A stretch of 64,000 bases of DNA from an uncultured Draconibacterium sp. (GCF_913063105.1 NZ_CAJXYQ010000012.1:1-64000); one strand, 5' to 3'; positions 32,162 to 42,372 are shown, counted from the stretch's first letter. Translations and numbers: made by a program. Notes: generated from the letters alone by a model not told the origin.

Positions 32162-34702
32162 TTACAATTTTACTTGTTCACTTTGCGGTGGTCCAAGATA
32201 ACTCGGCTTTAAACCTCCGGTATCAATTAAAATTTTCTGTAAAACAATTCCTGGTTCCAGTACCCGAATTCGTAGGCGATGCACACCTGCTTTATCGATA
32301 TTGTGTGTTGTTTTTGTGGTAATAATCCTATTGGCTTGCCATGGGCCTAACTCACCGCGGTACGCTTCGTTAAAATTCACAATTTGCTCTGCATCACCAT
32401 CAAACGAAATGGCATACCGTAATCCCTTGTTAGCATTAAAGTTCAGGGTTGGCGAAACAAGTACACTCACTTCAACATCTCCGGTTGACTCAAATTCCAC
32501 AGCATATTCCAGGTATACCTCGTCTTTTTTATTTGGATAAGCATTTTGCGGAAAGGTTGTTATCCCCGATTCTGTTTTTCCGAGGTCGGTTATCTCTTTC
32601 CATTTAATTGTTTCGCTTGTGCCGCTTTGCTGATAGTTAGCTGCTTCTATTGACACATAACCGTCAGCCTCTTTAAACGCAAGCTTTTCAGCAGAAACCT
32701 TTTCTTCTTTCACCCGAATAACTTTGGGCATCATATTTTTTCGCGGGTTGTTCCACGATTTGTAACCGATTTTTGTCTGATCCATCATGTGGTTCCATTT
32801 TCCACCTGAAATTTGTGTATTGTAATGCACCGTTAAAAGCGAATCGCGTTTAAAACAGGCTTTCGCCTCGTTGGCCCAGTAGTTGGCTTCCGGATTATTT
32901 TCAGCTGCCAGGTGATGATTTTTGGCCACGGCATAATACATTTCATACAAATTGGCACTGGCATTTGTTGGAAACAGCACCAATTGGTCAAAAGCATCTT
33001 TGTAGGCATTGGGTATAAAATTATACAAACGTAATGCATCAAAAGCCAGGTCGCGATAATCGTTGCGCACCCGTTCGTATTCGTTGTAATTTTCGAGACT
33101 GTAGGTATTTTCGTCGAGCAACTCGGGTGTTACCCGGTGATTGTACTTGGTGTAGAGGTTTATAATTCTTGCCGCCTCTCGGGCATATTCTTCGGCAAAC
33201 AATTCGGCACACCAATCAACGGTATAGTCAAATAAGTTATCGGCATTAAAAGCTTCCGGGTCCCAGGCCATATCCAGGAAAAAACTGGTCGGAAACTCCA
33301 TTGGCTTCAGATCGCCCACATTTAACACCCAAATACGGTCTACCCCATGCTCCCAGGTCAGGTTCATCTGTTCCCAAATCCGCTGAATCTGGCTTACGTT
33401 AATCCATCGGTAACTTCGTGGGCCGCCAACATAATCAACATGGTAATACATTCCGTAACCACCTTTATGAACCGGGGCATCAATAGCCGGAAGTTTTCGT
33501 ACGTTGCCCCAGTTATCGTCGCACAACAACAAGGTTACATCATCCGGCACCCGCATTCCTTTGTCGTAATAATCCTGCACTTCTTTGTAAAGGGCCCAAA
33601 CCTGAGGTGTTTCTTCAGGGCTTTTTCCGGTAACCTGCTCAATTATTTCGCGCTGGTCGTTTACAATGCCTTCCAGCAAAGCAATGTTTGTTCCTTCTTC
33701 CATCGCTTTATCGCCATCGCCACGCATACCCACTGTTACAATGGTTTCGTAATCTTTGTTACGTTCCATTCCTTTCTCCCAAAAATCAGCAAGTACCTTT
33801 TTGTTTTTTGTATAATCCCAGGGTCCAGAACCGTATCGGCTCCATTCGGCCTGTGCACGCCCCATGGGTTCGTGGTGCGAAGTACTTATTACAACACCCA
33901 GCTTATCAGCCAAAACTCCATTCTCAGGGTCGTCGTCGAAAAAGGCTTTACCCCACATTGCCGGCCACAAAAAGTTGCCTCGCTGGCGAAGTATTAGCTC
34001 AAAAACATGGGAATAGAACCTGGAATTAAATCCATCAAAATTTTCGCGCACCCAGCCGCCAAGTGCCGGTTCTTCATCGTTTAGGAAAATTCCACGGTAT
34101 TTTACCGCAGGGCTTTTTGTTATTTTTCGTTCGGGATTTACCAAAATGGTTTCCTGTGTTTTTACAGGCACATCGGCCCAGAAATACCAAGGTGAAACAC
34201 CCATTTCGCGCGATAAATTCAACATGGCGTAAATGGTTCCGCGTTTATCGCTTCCGGCCAATACCAATGCTTTCTCTACCCCGGGAAAAGGATTTTCAAT
34301 TACTTCGGTGAGGCTTCTTTCCCATTGTCCTTCAATTTCCGAAACATCGAGCAAACCATCAGCAACCAATTTATCAAGTAATTCGCTGTTACCGATTGTT
34401 CCTACCAGAACAATTTGCGTGTGCTCCTGGTAATCCTGTTCGTAAATTTCAGGTTGCGTGCCACACACCATTTTAACATCGTTAACAAACCATTCTGCAA
34501 CCATTTTTACACCATCGAAATCGTTATTACTTATGACTACCGGTGTTGCAAAATTCTCGCTGGCAAGCACAAAATTATGCTCGTTTTTCACAAATGAAGG
34601 TATAACATTATCGCAACGCTTACCTGCAAATGCCAGGGTTACAAAAGCAGTTAATATGCCTACTCCAAATAAAATTCTCTTCCCTAAACTGATTTGATTC
34701 AT
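32162..34702 (-). CDS. GH115 alpha-glucuronidase (first copy)
   Basis: 846 residues with an N-terminal signal segment (RILFGVGILTAFVTLAFAG). GH115 enzymes remove (4-O-methyl-)glucuronate from internal and terminal xylose of glucuronoxylan. Family motifs seen: LVLAGSDKRGTIYAMLNLSR, GVSPWYFWADVPVK, VKYRGIFLNDEEPAL, NFLWPAMWGKAFFDD, STSHHEPMGRAQAEWSRYG, VGMRGDGDKAME, LCDDNWGNVRKLP and HVDYVGGPRSYRWINVSQI. A C-terminal beta domain (from ~690, VSIEAANYQQSGTSETIKW) is the usual GH115 accessory domain. It lies between CE15 (upstream) and the SGNH esterase (3 bp downstream), a combination that attacks esterified and acetylated glucuronoxylan. It is clearly paralogous to the GH115 at 55598-58483 but divergent. 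Confidence 0.95.
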   Translation of the reverse strand: MNQISLGKRILFGVGILTAFVTLAFAGKRCDNVIPSFVKNEHNFVLASENFATPVVISNNDFDGVKMVAEWFVNDVKMVCGTQPEIYEQDYQEHTQIVLVGTIGNSELLDKLVADGLLDVSEIEGQWERSLTEVIENPFPGVEKALVLAGSDKRGTIYAMLNLSREMGVSPWYFWADVPVKTQETILVNPERKITKSPAVKYRGIFLNDEEPALGGWVRENFDGFNSRFYSHVFELILRQRGNFLWPAMWGKAFFDDDPENGVLADKLGVVISTSHHEPMGRAQAEWSRYGSGPWDYTKNKKVLADFWEKGMERNKDYETIVTVGMRGDGDKAMEEGTNIALLEGIVNDQREIIEQVTGKSPEETPQVWALYKEVQDYYDKGMRVPDDVTLLLCDDNWGNVRKLPAIDAPVHKGGYGMYYHVDYVGGPRSYRWINVSQIQRIWEQMNLTWEHGVDRIWVLNVGDLKPMEFPTSFFLDMAWDPEAFNADNLFDYTVDWCAELFAEEYAREAARIINLYTKYNHRVTPELLDENTYSLENYNEYERVRNDYRDLAFDALRLYNFIPNAYKDAFDQLVLFPTNASANLYEMYYAVAKNHHLAAENNPEANYWANEAKACFKRDSLLTVHYNTQISGGKWNHMMDQTKIGYKSWNNPRKNMMPKVIRVKEEKVSAEKLAFKEADGYVSIEAANYQQSGTSETIKWKEITDLGKTESGITTFPQNAYPNKKDEVYLEYAVEFESTGDVEVSVLVSPTLNFNANKGLRYAISFDGDAEQIVNFNEAYRGELGPWQANRIITTKTTHNIDKAGVHRLRIRVLEPGIVLQKILIDTGGLKPSYLGPPQSEQVKL

Positions 34703-34720
34703 GATTTGATTCTTGATTTT

Positions 34721-35989
34721 CTAATTTATTTTTTCAGCTGATTGGTTTTTAAGTTCTGTTTTTGGAAAAACCGGATTGTTGCTGCCCCACCAGGCTGTCC
34801 ATTTTTTATAATCTACATTTGGGTATGGATGTATTTCAGCAACAGTATTAACTTCGGTATTGCCCAAAAGAAACTTTTCAATAAAGGCCTCAACTTCCGG
34901 GTATTGCTCTTCGGGCAACCTACAATGCGGATGTCCGGCTACAATTGAAAAGCCAAAGCGGTCTTTTATTCCAAAGGTTTCCCACACGCGTTGCGCTGCT
35001 CTGCATGAAACATACCCCGATTCTTCGGCCAACCATTCGTAATCCGGATTTCCTAAAACCAGAAGAGCACGCGGTGCAACCATTGCCATTAACTCATGAT
35101 GGTCGTAAGGTAATTTTTCAACTGATTTTGAAAATTTAAAAAGGTTTTCGGTAAACCATAAATGGCTTGTTCGTCCTAATGTTTCAACATTGCCTAGAGT
35201 TTCGGAAACCCGCCAGGCTGCTGCACCACCACCGCCCGATTCTTGTGCAATGGTAAGGGCAATTCGCTGGTCGAAAGCTCCGCCAAAAAGTGCCATTTTT
35301 CCGGCAAACGAACAGCCTGTAATGGCCAGGTGTTGCAAATCAATTGGCACTTCGTCGGCAACCAGTTCGCGGCCGTCAATTAATCGGCTAATTCCCCACG
35401 ACCACGCACTGTATGCCCCCATAAAAGTTAATTCGGGATAGAGCTTATTTATTGGCTCCTGTCCACGTTTTTGCTCCCAGGCCATTACGTCCCAAAACTG
35501 AAAAGGCACCTGCGCAATCTGGCGTTCAGAGAAAAGTTTTTCGGGCAAACTGCCTGAGCCTTTTCCAATGCCAATAACTGCCGGAAATGGCCCTTCTCCT
35601 TCGGGCAAAATAATATGTGAAACCAGTTTCAGGCTCTGCCCGTTACGGGTTATGGTAATGGTTAAGGAATCGCCGGTATAAATCGCATCAATCGAGTCAG
35701 GGCGCGATGGTTTTGGACCAATTTCGTAATATTGAATTTCTGCACCGATTTCTGCCCGTCTTCGGCTCCAGTCTGCAAATTTCTCTGATCGGCCTTGCCC
35801 GTTCGACCAGGCAAACGGGTCGGTTAAAGGCGCTACAATTTTTAAGTCTGCAGTATCCGTTGCAACCTCTTCGGGCGCAACACTTTTTGTGCATTCTACT
35901 GAATAAACCAGCGGAATTTCTTGTTTGCAGGCATTTAGCAACATTAGCGTAAACACGGCAAGCAAAAGCAGACTTAGTTTGTTATGCAT
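34721..35989 (-). CDS. CE15 glucuronoyl esterase
   Basis: 422 residues, alpha/beta hydrolase; lipoprotein signal MHNKLSLLLLAVFTLMLLNAC. CE15 enzymes cut the ester between xylan glucuronate and lignin alcohols. The nucleophile Ser227 is in ITGCSFAGKMALFGG, matching GCSRxGK except that the usual Arg is Phe. The segment TIAQESGGGGAAAWR is family-typical, and the catalytic His is in IVAGHPHCRLP (His353 or His355). The positions and the family layout are good; the missing Arg, which helps the oxyanion hole in characterised members, could change rate or substrate. It sits directly upstream of GH115 (18 bp) in the same operon, a natural pairing: the esterase frees glucuronate that GH115 then removes. 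Confidence 0.9.
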   Translation of the reverse strand: MHNKLSLLLLAVFTLMLLNACKQEIPLVYSVECTKSVAPEEVATDTADLKIVAPLTDPFAWSNGQGRSEKFADWSRRRAEIGAEIQYYEIGPKPSRPDSIDAIYTGDSLTITITRNGQSLKLVSHIILPEGEGPFPAVIGIGKGSGSLPEKLFSERQIAQVPFQFWDVMAWEQKRGQEPINKLYPELTFMGAYSAWSWGISRLIDGRELVADEVPIDLQHLAITGCSFAGKMALFGGAFDQRIALTIAQESGGGGAAAWRVSETLGNVETLGRTSHLWFTENLFKFSKSVEKLPYDHHELMAMVAPRALLVLGNPDYEWLAEESGYVSCRAAQRVWETFGIKDRFGFSIVAGHPHCRLPEEQYPEVEAFIEKFLLGNTEVNTVAEIHPYPNVDYKKWTAWWGSNNPVFPKTELKNQSAEKIN

Positions 35990-36012
35990 TGTTTAGTTTT
36001 TTAGGTTGACAT

Positions 36013-38766
36013 TTATTTACTAACAATTTCCAGCTGTGCCGTTTCCAAACCTTCTGATTTGGCCGTAAGAATAATTTTTCCGGGCTGGCCTTTTTGAGTT
36101 CTGACAATAGCCAGCGCCATGCCATTAAAAGCTTTCCGTTGTAACGAAGTAAAAGAAGTCATGCAGGTTTGGTCGCCATTATCGGTGGCCACTATTTCTG
36201 CAGGCCCCGAGATTTCAAAATCAATTCTATTCATTGATTTCGGAACCATTAGTCCTTCTTCATCACACACTTTTACGGTTACAAATGCCAAATCATTACC
36301 GTTGGCAGTAATTATTTCACGGTCGGCTGATGCTGTTAACTTCCTTGCTTCGCCCGTTGTTCTAATTTCTTCTTCGGCCCAAACTTTGCCGTTTTTATAA
36401 GTCACCACTTTTAAGGTTCCGGGTTGGTAAAGCACATCATCCCATCGTAAGCGGTATTCATACTCGCCTTTTTTCTTTTTACCCAACGATTTGCCATTTA
36501 AAAACAACTCGGCTTCATCGCCCGAAGTAAACACATGAACCGGTGTGATTTTACCCTCGCGCCTGGGCCAGTTCCAATGCGGAAGAATGTGCGCCATTGG
36601 GAAATCGGGGCGCCAACGTGCCTGGTACAAAAAGAAGCGGTCTTTTTTAAAGCCGGCCAAATCAATAATTCCGTTGTAGCAACTGCGTGCGTTGTAGTAA
36701 GGCGTTGGTTCGCCCAGGTAGTCGAAACCGGTCCAAACAAACTCGCCGGCAACAAACGGGTGTGTATCAAGTGCTTTAAAAACGCGGTCGGGGCTTGAGC
36801 CAAAATCCACGCAATACAGTTCGTAGGAACTTACATGGCTGAGTTCGGAGTTACCCCCTTGTCCGTCGCGGGTTGGCGAACTGATTTCGGGAGTTACAGG
36901 GAAGGTATAAAAACCACGGCTGCTAAAAACCGAAGCTGTTTCGGTACTTAAAATCACTTTATCGGGAAACTGTTTATGAAAAGCATCGTAAGACGGTGCA
37001 GTGCGAATGCGGTCGGTTCCTTCAAATTGCGGCTCCCAACGAATGCCTTCTCCCTGGTAATTTAAGCCAATTACATCGGGCACTTTGGGCAATTCCATAT
37101 CGTGCTTGGCAAAATTCATGGCCACAACTGTTGGTCGCGTGGTGTCTTCTTCTTTTACAATATCGTATAAACGCTGGCCAACAGCCGCACCTTCGGCTCC
37201 GGTGTATTGTTCGCCTACTTCGTTACCAAAACTCCACATTATAATTGAGGGATGATTTCTGTCGCGACGTATAAACGAACGGGCATCAGCTTCCGACCAC
37301 TCGGGAAAAATCAGGTGAAAGTCGTGAGCTGTTTTTTTCCTTTCCCACGAATCAAAAATCTCATCCATCACCAAAAAGCCCATGCTATCGGTTAATTCGA
37401 GCAATTCGGGAGCCGGTGGATTGTGTGCCATTCGAACGGCATTGCAGCCCATTTCTTTAAGTATTTCCAGTTGACGCTCGGCAGCGCGTTTGTTAAATGC
37501 AGCTCCCAAAGCACCTAAATCGTGGTGGTTATTTACTCCCTGTATTTTTATTAACTCGCCATTTACCAACACTCCCCGGTTTGGGTCAAACTCCAACGAA
37601 CGAATGCCAAAGCGTGTTTCGTATTCATCAATCAGTTTTCCGTTTTTATACAGTTGAGTTATTGCCACATAAAGGTTTGGGGTTTGTGTTGGAAAAGGCC
37701 CCCAAAGTTTTGGATTATCCAGCTGAACCTCGCTAATGACTTCGGCTTTTTGACCTGCTGCAATTGAAATTTCCTGTTTTTCAAAAACCTTATTCGGTGT
37801 TGAACTTCTCACTCCCTGGGCACTTAATGCATAAACAGCTGTTTCTATTTCAACCGTTTCACCCTCTTTACAATCATTTTTAACTGTTGTTTTTAAGCGT
37901 ACTGTAGCAGCTTCTTCTGAAACTTTTGGCGTGGTAATAAAAGTTCCCCACTGGGCAACATGTACTTTGTTGGTTTTTATCAACCAAACATTCCGATACA
38001 GTCCACCGCCCGGATACCAGCGAGCCGAATGATTTGGATTATCCAAACGAATAGCCAACTGATTATCGGCACCTGGCTTAAGGTATGGTGTAAGGTCGAG
38101 TTGATAGCTGTTGTAGCCATAAGGCCAGCCACCAACCAAGTGCCCGTTTAGCCAAACCATTGAGTACGACATGGCTCCATCAATCTGCAGGTAGATGGCC
38201 TTATCCAGATCTTCGGTTGCCATATTCAGTTTTCGGCGATACCAGGCTACTCCGTTACTGGGCAAACGCCCCATTCCACCGCCAACTTCCGAGTCCCAGC
38301 CTTTCTGAAAAGGACCAGCAATAGCCCAGTCGTGCGGCAGGTTTATACTTTCCCATGCACTATCGTCGAAACCACCCTGAACAAATGGGAAGTTGGCTCC
38401 GGGCTTGCCTTCCGGCCGTACATAATGATTTTTGGGGTTATTGATAAAACCGTTTGCAGTTGGTAGAATCCAGGGCTTTAATACTTCCTGGCTGGCAGAC
38501 ACATCAACTGCTTCAGTAGGTTTTGCGTCAGCAACCCGTAACTCCTGGTTATTTTTTAAGTCAGGACGAACATCATAAATCAACTCATCGGCCTCGCCAA
38601 CGTTTTCGTACTTGTAAAACTTCCAACCTTCGTTTATGGATAGTTTTTGGCGAACTATTTGAGTTTTTTTTTCAGAACTGCATGAGAATTGAGCCAATCC
38701 GGCAAGCACAATTAAATAAATTGCTCCCAACCGGCTTATCTGAGCTTTATATGATGTAGTTGTCAT
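36013..38766 (-). CDS. GH2 family glycosidase (beta-galactosidase-like)
   Basis: 917 residues. Lipoprotein signal (LGAIYLIVLAGLAQFSCSSE, Cys near residue 29). The order is sugar-binding jelly roll (LPHDWAIAGPFQKGWDSEVG), immunoglobulin-like domain, TIM barrel, then C-terminal beta domains. Catalytic residues: acid/base Glu516 in WSFGNEVGEQ and nucleophile Glu609 in LSTETASVF; IKGVNNHHDLGALG-type loop (IQGVNNHHDLG) is the GH2 signature. The family includes beta-galactosidases, beta-glucuronidases and others; specificity cannot be read. In corn-type xylan loci, GH2 members often remove side-chain galactose. It is 23 bp upstream of CE15, so it is in the same operon. Confidence 0.92.
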   Translation of the reverse strand: MTTTSYKAQISRLGAIYLIVLAGLAQFSCSSEKKTQIVRQKLSINEGWKFYKYENVGEADELIYDVRPDLKNNQELRVADAKPTEAVDVSASQEVLKPWILPTANGFINNPKNHYVRPEGKPGANFPFVQGGFDDSAWESINLPHDWAIAGPFQKGWDSEVGGGMGRLPSNGVAWYRRKLNMATEDLDKAIYLQIDGAMSYSMVWLNGHLVGGWPYGYNSYQLDLTPYLKPGADNQLAIRLDNPNHSARWYPGGGLYRNVWLIKTNKVHVAQWGTFITTPKVSEEAATVRLKTTVKNDCKEGETVEIETAVYALSAQGVRSSTPNKVFEKQEISIAAGQKAEVISEVQLDNPKLWGPFPTQTPNLYVAITQLYKNGKLIDEYETRFGIRSLEFDPNRGVLVNGELIKIQGVNNHHDLGALGAAFNKRAAERQLEILKEMGCNAVRMAHNPPAPELLELTDSMGFLVMDEIFDSWERKKTAHDFHLIFPEWSEADARSFIRRDRNHPSIIMWSFGNEVGEQYTGAEGAAVGQRLYDIVKEEDTTRPTVVAMNFAKHDMELPKVPDVIGLNYQGEGIRWEPQFEGTDRIRTAPSYDAFHKQFPDKVILSTETASVFSSRGFYTFPVTPEISSPTRDGQGGNSELSHVSSYELYCVDFGSSPDRVFKALDTHPFVAGEFVWTGFDYLGEPTPYYNARSCYNGIIDLAGFKKDRFFLYQARWRPDFPMAHILPHWNWPRREGKITPVHVFTSGDEAELFLNGKSLGKKKKGEYEYRLRWDDVLYQPGTLKVVTYKNGKVWAEEEIRTTGEARKLTASADREIITANGNDLAFVTVKVCDEEGLMVPKSMNRIDFEISGPAEIVATDNGDQTCMTSFTSLQRKAFNGMALAIVRTQKGQPGKIILTAKSEGLETAQLEIVSK

Positions 38767-38815
38767 TTGTAAATCTTTATTAAACTATCTTTTATTTTTT
38801 TCTCGAATCGATTTC

Positions 38816-40441
38816 TCAATTTTGACTAATTCTGAAAAAATCGAAATCGACATAACCTCCTATATTCTTTGTGGCGTGGTTAAAAAGTCCGAATCGGTAA
38901 CCCATAAAATGTGGCATTGTATACGACATTTTTAATTGGTTGCCAATTCTTTTCCAATTTTCGCCATCCAGGCTGTAATAAAAATCAGCCAAGTCAGTGC
39001 AATCCGTAAAATTGCAATATGCTTTTAAATAAATAGTATTCAGTTTCAGTGGAACACACTCAACAATCTCTTCTTCTTCGTTACCGGCATTAATCATTAC
39101 TACCTTTCTGACTCCTTTTTCGCACTTTACACCCACCAAACCATATTTTTTCTGGAGCAAGACAAGCCCCGCCAAATCGCCATCTTTCATATTGGTAACA
39201 TCAAGGCATACCGAGCCTGTACATTCGGGGCCGATGGTGCGTTGAGTTAAGGTATTTCTGGTTTGGGTTAATTGGTTGTCAATTCTATTGGTTGTAAGAC
39301 GTAGATAGCCTTTTCGCTGGCGTACCGACCAATTTTCGTTCACCGGATTATGATTCCATTGCCAAACCAGCGGCAGGTCGCGTTCATTTTCTTTTCGTTC
39401 AAATTCATCTGATGCCACAATTCCGGGAATTAATCCATTACCGGCGGGTAAATCGAGTACGTGGGGTACTTTTCCGTTTTCTCCGATTACCGGCCAATCG
39501 TTCTCCCATTTTACCGGCGCGAGGTATGGAATTCTACCCACCGAACCATAATCGCGAAACAGATATGCAAACCAGTTACCATCGGGAGTATCAATAAGTC
39601 CGCCCTGAGCGACACCTCTGTCTTGCAAAGCTATGCGCCCCACATATGGTCCCGTAATTTTATCGGCCCGGTAAATTAGCACTGTTCGCATGCCGTTGCG
39701 TGGCCAAACAATGTTAAACAGATAATATTTTCCGTTATGCTTAAAAAGTTGAGAGCCTTCGGCACGAACATAAACCTCGTTTCCAACCAGGGCGCTGGCA
39801 TTTTCAATCAGTACCTTTTCGGTTTCTTTTTTAATTCCTGAAAAGTCGCTTTGTAGTTCAGTAATCATTAATTTTCCCGCCCCCCAAATCATATATGTTT
39901 TTCCGTTATCGTCGAAAAACAAGGTATGGTCGTGATAAGCAGGTTGAAATTTCTTTAGATCCCATGAACCGTTTTCAATGTTTTTGGTAGAAAAAATATA
40001 GGTTGTTCCGGTTGTTCCGGCAAAGGTTGATACATAAAAGGTGTTGTTATGATGCCTAATGCAGCTTGCCCACGAACCTCGTCCGTAAGCATTTTCACCA
40101 TTCACTAAATTTAATGGATTAACATTGGCCAATGTATCGTATGCGTAATTTACCAGGTTCCAGTTAACCAAATCATTTGATTTCATTATTGGCACCCCAG
40201 GACTCATGTGCATTGTTGTGCTGCTCATGTAATACACATCATCAACCCGAACAATAGAAATGTCGGGGATATCGGCAAATATTATGGGATTACGAGCTTG
40301 ATTTGGCTGTGCTTTGCAAACTAAACCAGGTGCGGAAATAAAAAATATTAACACGTACAACAAAATCCTTTTTGTTGCCAGTACTGCATAACGCAATGTG
40401 GCGAAATTACCAATACCTTTTTGTGCTGACCTGTTCAACAT
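38816..40441 (-). CDS. Secreted GH43 with C-terminal beta-sandwich (arabinofuranosidase/xylosidase type)
   Basis: 541 residues. The start is ATG at 40441; a signal segment (KRILLYVLIFFISAPGLVCKAQ) follows an unusually long polar N-terminus of about 24 residues, so the real start could be a later non-ATG codon. The propeller carries FADIPDISIVRVDDVYYMSS (catalytic base), YHDHTLFFDDNGKTYMIWG and YVRAEGSQLFKHNGKYYLF (general acid Glu). The C-terminal 190 residues form a concanavalin-like sandwich (DFYYSLDGENWKRIG), the architecture of the GH43_12/_10-like groups. Such enzymes release arabinose or xylose from xylan. Members of the same run are GH2 (49 bp downstream) and, after 166 bp, GH43-CBM6. 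Confidence 0.88.
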   Translation of the reverse strand: MLNRSAQKGIGNFATLRYAVLATKRILLYVLIFFISAPGLVCKAQPNQARNPIIFADIPDISIVRVDDVYYMSSTTMHMSPGVPIMKSNDLVNWNLVNYAYDTLANVNPLNLVNGENAYGRGSWASCIRHHNNTFYVSTFAGTTGTTYIFSTKNIENGSWDLKKFQPAYHDHTLFFDDNGKTYMIWGAGKLMITELQSDFSGIKKETEKVLIENASALVGNEVYVRAEGSQLFKHNGKYYLFNIVWPRNGMRTVLIYRADKITGPYVGRIALQDRGVAQGGLIDTPDGNWFAYLFRDYGSVGRIPYLAPVKWENDWPVIGENGKVPHVLDLPAGNGLIPGIVASDEFERKENERDLPLVWQWNHNPVNENWSVRQRKGYLRLTTNRIDNQLTQTRNTLTQRTIGPECTGSVCLDVTNMKDGDLAGLVLLQKKYGLVGVKCEKGVRKVVMINAGNEEEEIVECVPLKLNTIYLKAYCNFTDCTDLADFYYSLDGENWKRIGNQLKMSYTMPHFMGYRFGLFNHATKNIGGYVDFDFFRISQN

Positions 40442-40607
40442 TTTTGTTTAGTTTGATTTTGCTTTTCTGCTGTAGCTTATAAGGTACGAATGTATTAAAC
40501 GCCCTCCTACATTATTTTCAAATTTAGATATAGGTTTTATAAAATAAAGTATACCGTTGTGGCTTTTATGCTACACGCTATTTACTGTCAACTCCTGCTA
40601 TCCTTGA

Positions 40608-41987
40608 TTAGTCTGGGTTCTTTTCAAATTGCCAATAATCAAAATTAAAAAGCTGCTGAGCACTGTCGCCTTTAAACTTAAAATAAACATCGTGTATGCC
40701 ACTTGTTTCTGTTAAAACTGTTGTTTCCTTTTTCCAAACATCTAAACCTCCGGTGTAGGGAACAACAAGTGTTCCTATTACTGCTCCGTTTTCTTCATCC
40801 AAACGTATTTCAATTTCGCCACCTTTGGGCTCACCATTTATTAAACCGCTGGCTACATTGGCTGTGAATGAATGAGCTCCATCGCCAAAATCAACACCTT
40901 TAACTTTTATCCAATCTCCGTTTCCGATAGCGGTAAGGTGCAATCCTCCGTTTAGGTTAACTGCAGTTTTTATCCCCTTCTGTTCATTTATAGTTTCGGC
41001 ATCAACGCGTTGAAATGGGTTTAAATGCATCAATTGTTGAACGCCATCAACGGTATTTACCATGGTTTCTATGCTTCCATCTTCGTTATGAAAAATGGCG
41101 TCTAAGCAAAGGTTTCTTCTGTAGCCAGAAGGTATTCCATTATTTTTTGCAACAACACGATTGTGGTAGGCCTGGTACCAATTCCCACCGAGTTGAAATA
41201 TAGCATGATGATTGTTATTGTTGTTATCGGGTGGTTGATTCGACACTACTCCGCCGTAGGTAAATCCATCAACCGGAGAGTCGCCAACCATATAATCAAT
41301 GCGCATTCCGTTGCGGGGATTGGTTGAATAGGAGAAATAATATTTGCCCTCGTATTTGTGCATCCACGAAGCTTCGAAGAAATAAGGCACTTTAAACGAA
41401 GTAGCTTTACCATCAACACTAATCATGTCGTCGTTAAGTTTAATAACGCGCATATTATTTTCCCCATTTCCGCCAAAATACATATAGGCCTGCCCGTCAT
41501 CATCAATAAATGTCATCGGGTCGAACAACCACATGTGTTCGGCGGGCATAACTCCCGGGGTTTCAGATGTTACCAGCTTGCCATCAATTGCATCTGTAAA
41601 CGGGCCGGTTGGACTATCGGCAATTGCAACACCAATACCGTTTCCTCCATTACCAAAGTAGAGATAAAATTTTCCGTTGCGCTCAACCGGCGATGGCGCC
41701 CAGCTTTTTATAGCCCAAGTGGCATCTTGTGGCACCTGAAATACTTTTCCGTGGTCGGTCCAGTTTTTCAAATCGCTGCTTGAAACGCATACAATTGAAC
41801 TCATTTTGTAGCCACCTTCATAGGGATTTTGATTATCGTTTGAACAATACAAGTAAACGCGTCCATTGTATACCAATGCTCCCGGATCGGCAAGGTATCG
41901 ATGAGACACAATGGGGTTGTCGGCATTTACAATATTTTCAAAACCAACAAGTAATAATAGACTAATGATTAAAAATCTTCTAAACAT
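40608..41987 (-). CDS. Secreted GH43 with C-terminal CBM6 domain
   Basis: 459 residues. Signal peptide MFRRFLIISLLLLVGFENIV. Propeller residues ~25-310: RYLADPGALVYNGRVYLYCS (catalytic base Asp), HMWLFDPMTFIDDDGQAYMY (pKa-tuning Asp), YFFEASWMHKYEGKYYFSYS (general acid Glu). The C-terminal ~130 residues (DWIKVKGVDFGDGAHSFTA, through GIHDVYFKFKGDSAQQLFNF) match CBM6, which binds xylan. This combination is common in arabinofuranosidases and xylosidases of xylan loci. A 385-bp upstream gap with a strong hairpin suggests it begins a new transcription unit. Confidence 0.92.
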   Translation of the reverse strand: MFRRFLIISLLLLVGFENIVNADNPIVSHRYLADPGALVYNGRVYLYCSNDNQNPYEGGYKMSSIVCVSSSDLKNWTDHGKVFQVPQDATWAIKSWAPSPVERNGKFYLYFGNGGNGIGVAIADSPTGPFTDAIDGKLVTSETPGVMPAEHMWLFDPMTFIDDDGQAYMYFGGNGENNMRVIKLNDDMISVDGKATSFKVPYFFEASWMHKYEGKYYFSYSTNPRNGMRIDYMVGDSPVDGFTYGGVVSNQPPDNNNNNHHAIFQLGGNWYQAYHNRVVAKNNGIPSGYRRNLCLDAIFHNEDGSIETMVNTVDGVQQLMHLNPFQRVDAETINEQKGIKTAVNLNGGLHLTAIGNGDWIKVKGVDFGDGAHSFTANVASGLINGEPKGGEIEIRLDEENGAVIGTLVVPYTGGLDVWKKETTVLTETSGIHDVYFKFKGDSAQQLFNFDYWQFEKNPD

Positions 41988-42372
41988 AATGGTATTTTTA
42001 GTTGGTGTTTTAATTCTTCCTTTTAGTCAAAAATTAAGTCTTAGGTAACCACCTCTGTGGTTACTCTAAGACTTCAACTAACTAACTAACTATTAATCTA
42101 TCAAACTAAACCTCTATTCAGGATATGGTGTGATATCAAAATTCTTTATTTTACGACACTAAAAGTATATTTTATCTCCTGTCGGGGCTTTCAATTTTAG
42201 CTATTTGATTTTTAATTTCAGACACACTAAAAAATAGCACATTTTCAGCTGAAATACAGGCATTTACAACGACTCAGTTTTCATAAATATACAATTACAG
42301 TCCATTTTACAAAGAAGCTACCAGCCCTAATAGCCATTTTTTTTAGAATAAAGTAAAAAGATATTGCTGGAG
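41988..42372. other. Intergenic region with terminator and TAGT repeats
   Basis: 385 bp without a gene. From the minus strand it contains four tandem TAGT units (42076-42092), the hairpin at 42041-42080 and then the leader of the GH43-CBM6 gene. The outer part (42100-42372) is AT-rich with no recognised motif. Confidence 0.6.
42036..42075 (-). terminator. Terminator between GH105 and GH43-CBM6 units
   Basis: AAGTCTTAGGTAACCAC pairs with GTGGTTACTCTAAGACTT across a 4-nt loop (one bulge), giving about 17 bp. On the minus strand it is followed by AATTTTTGACTAAAAGG. It should end the run of GH105 and upstream genes. Confidence 0.8.
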
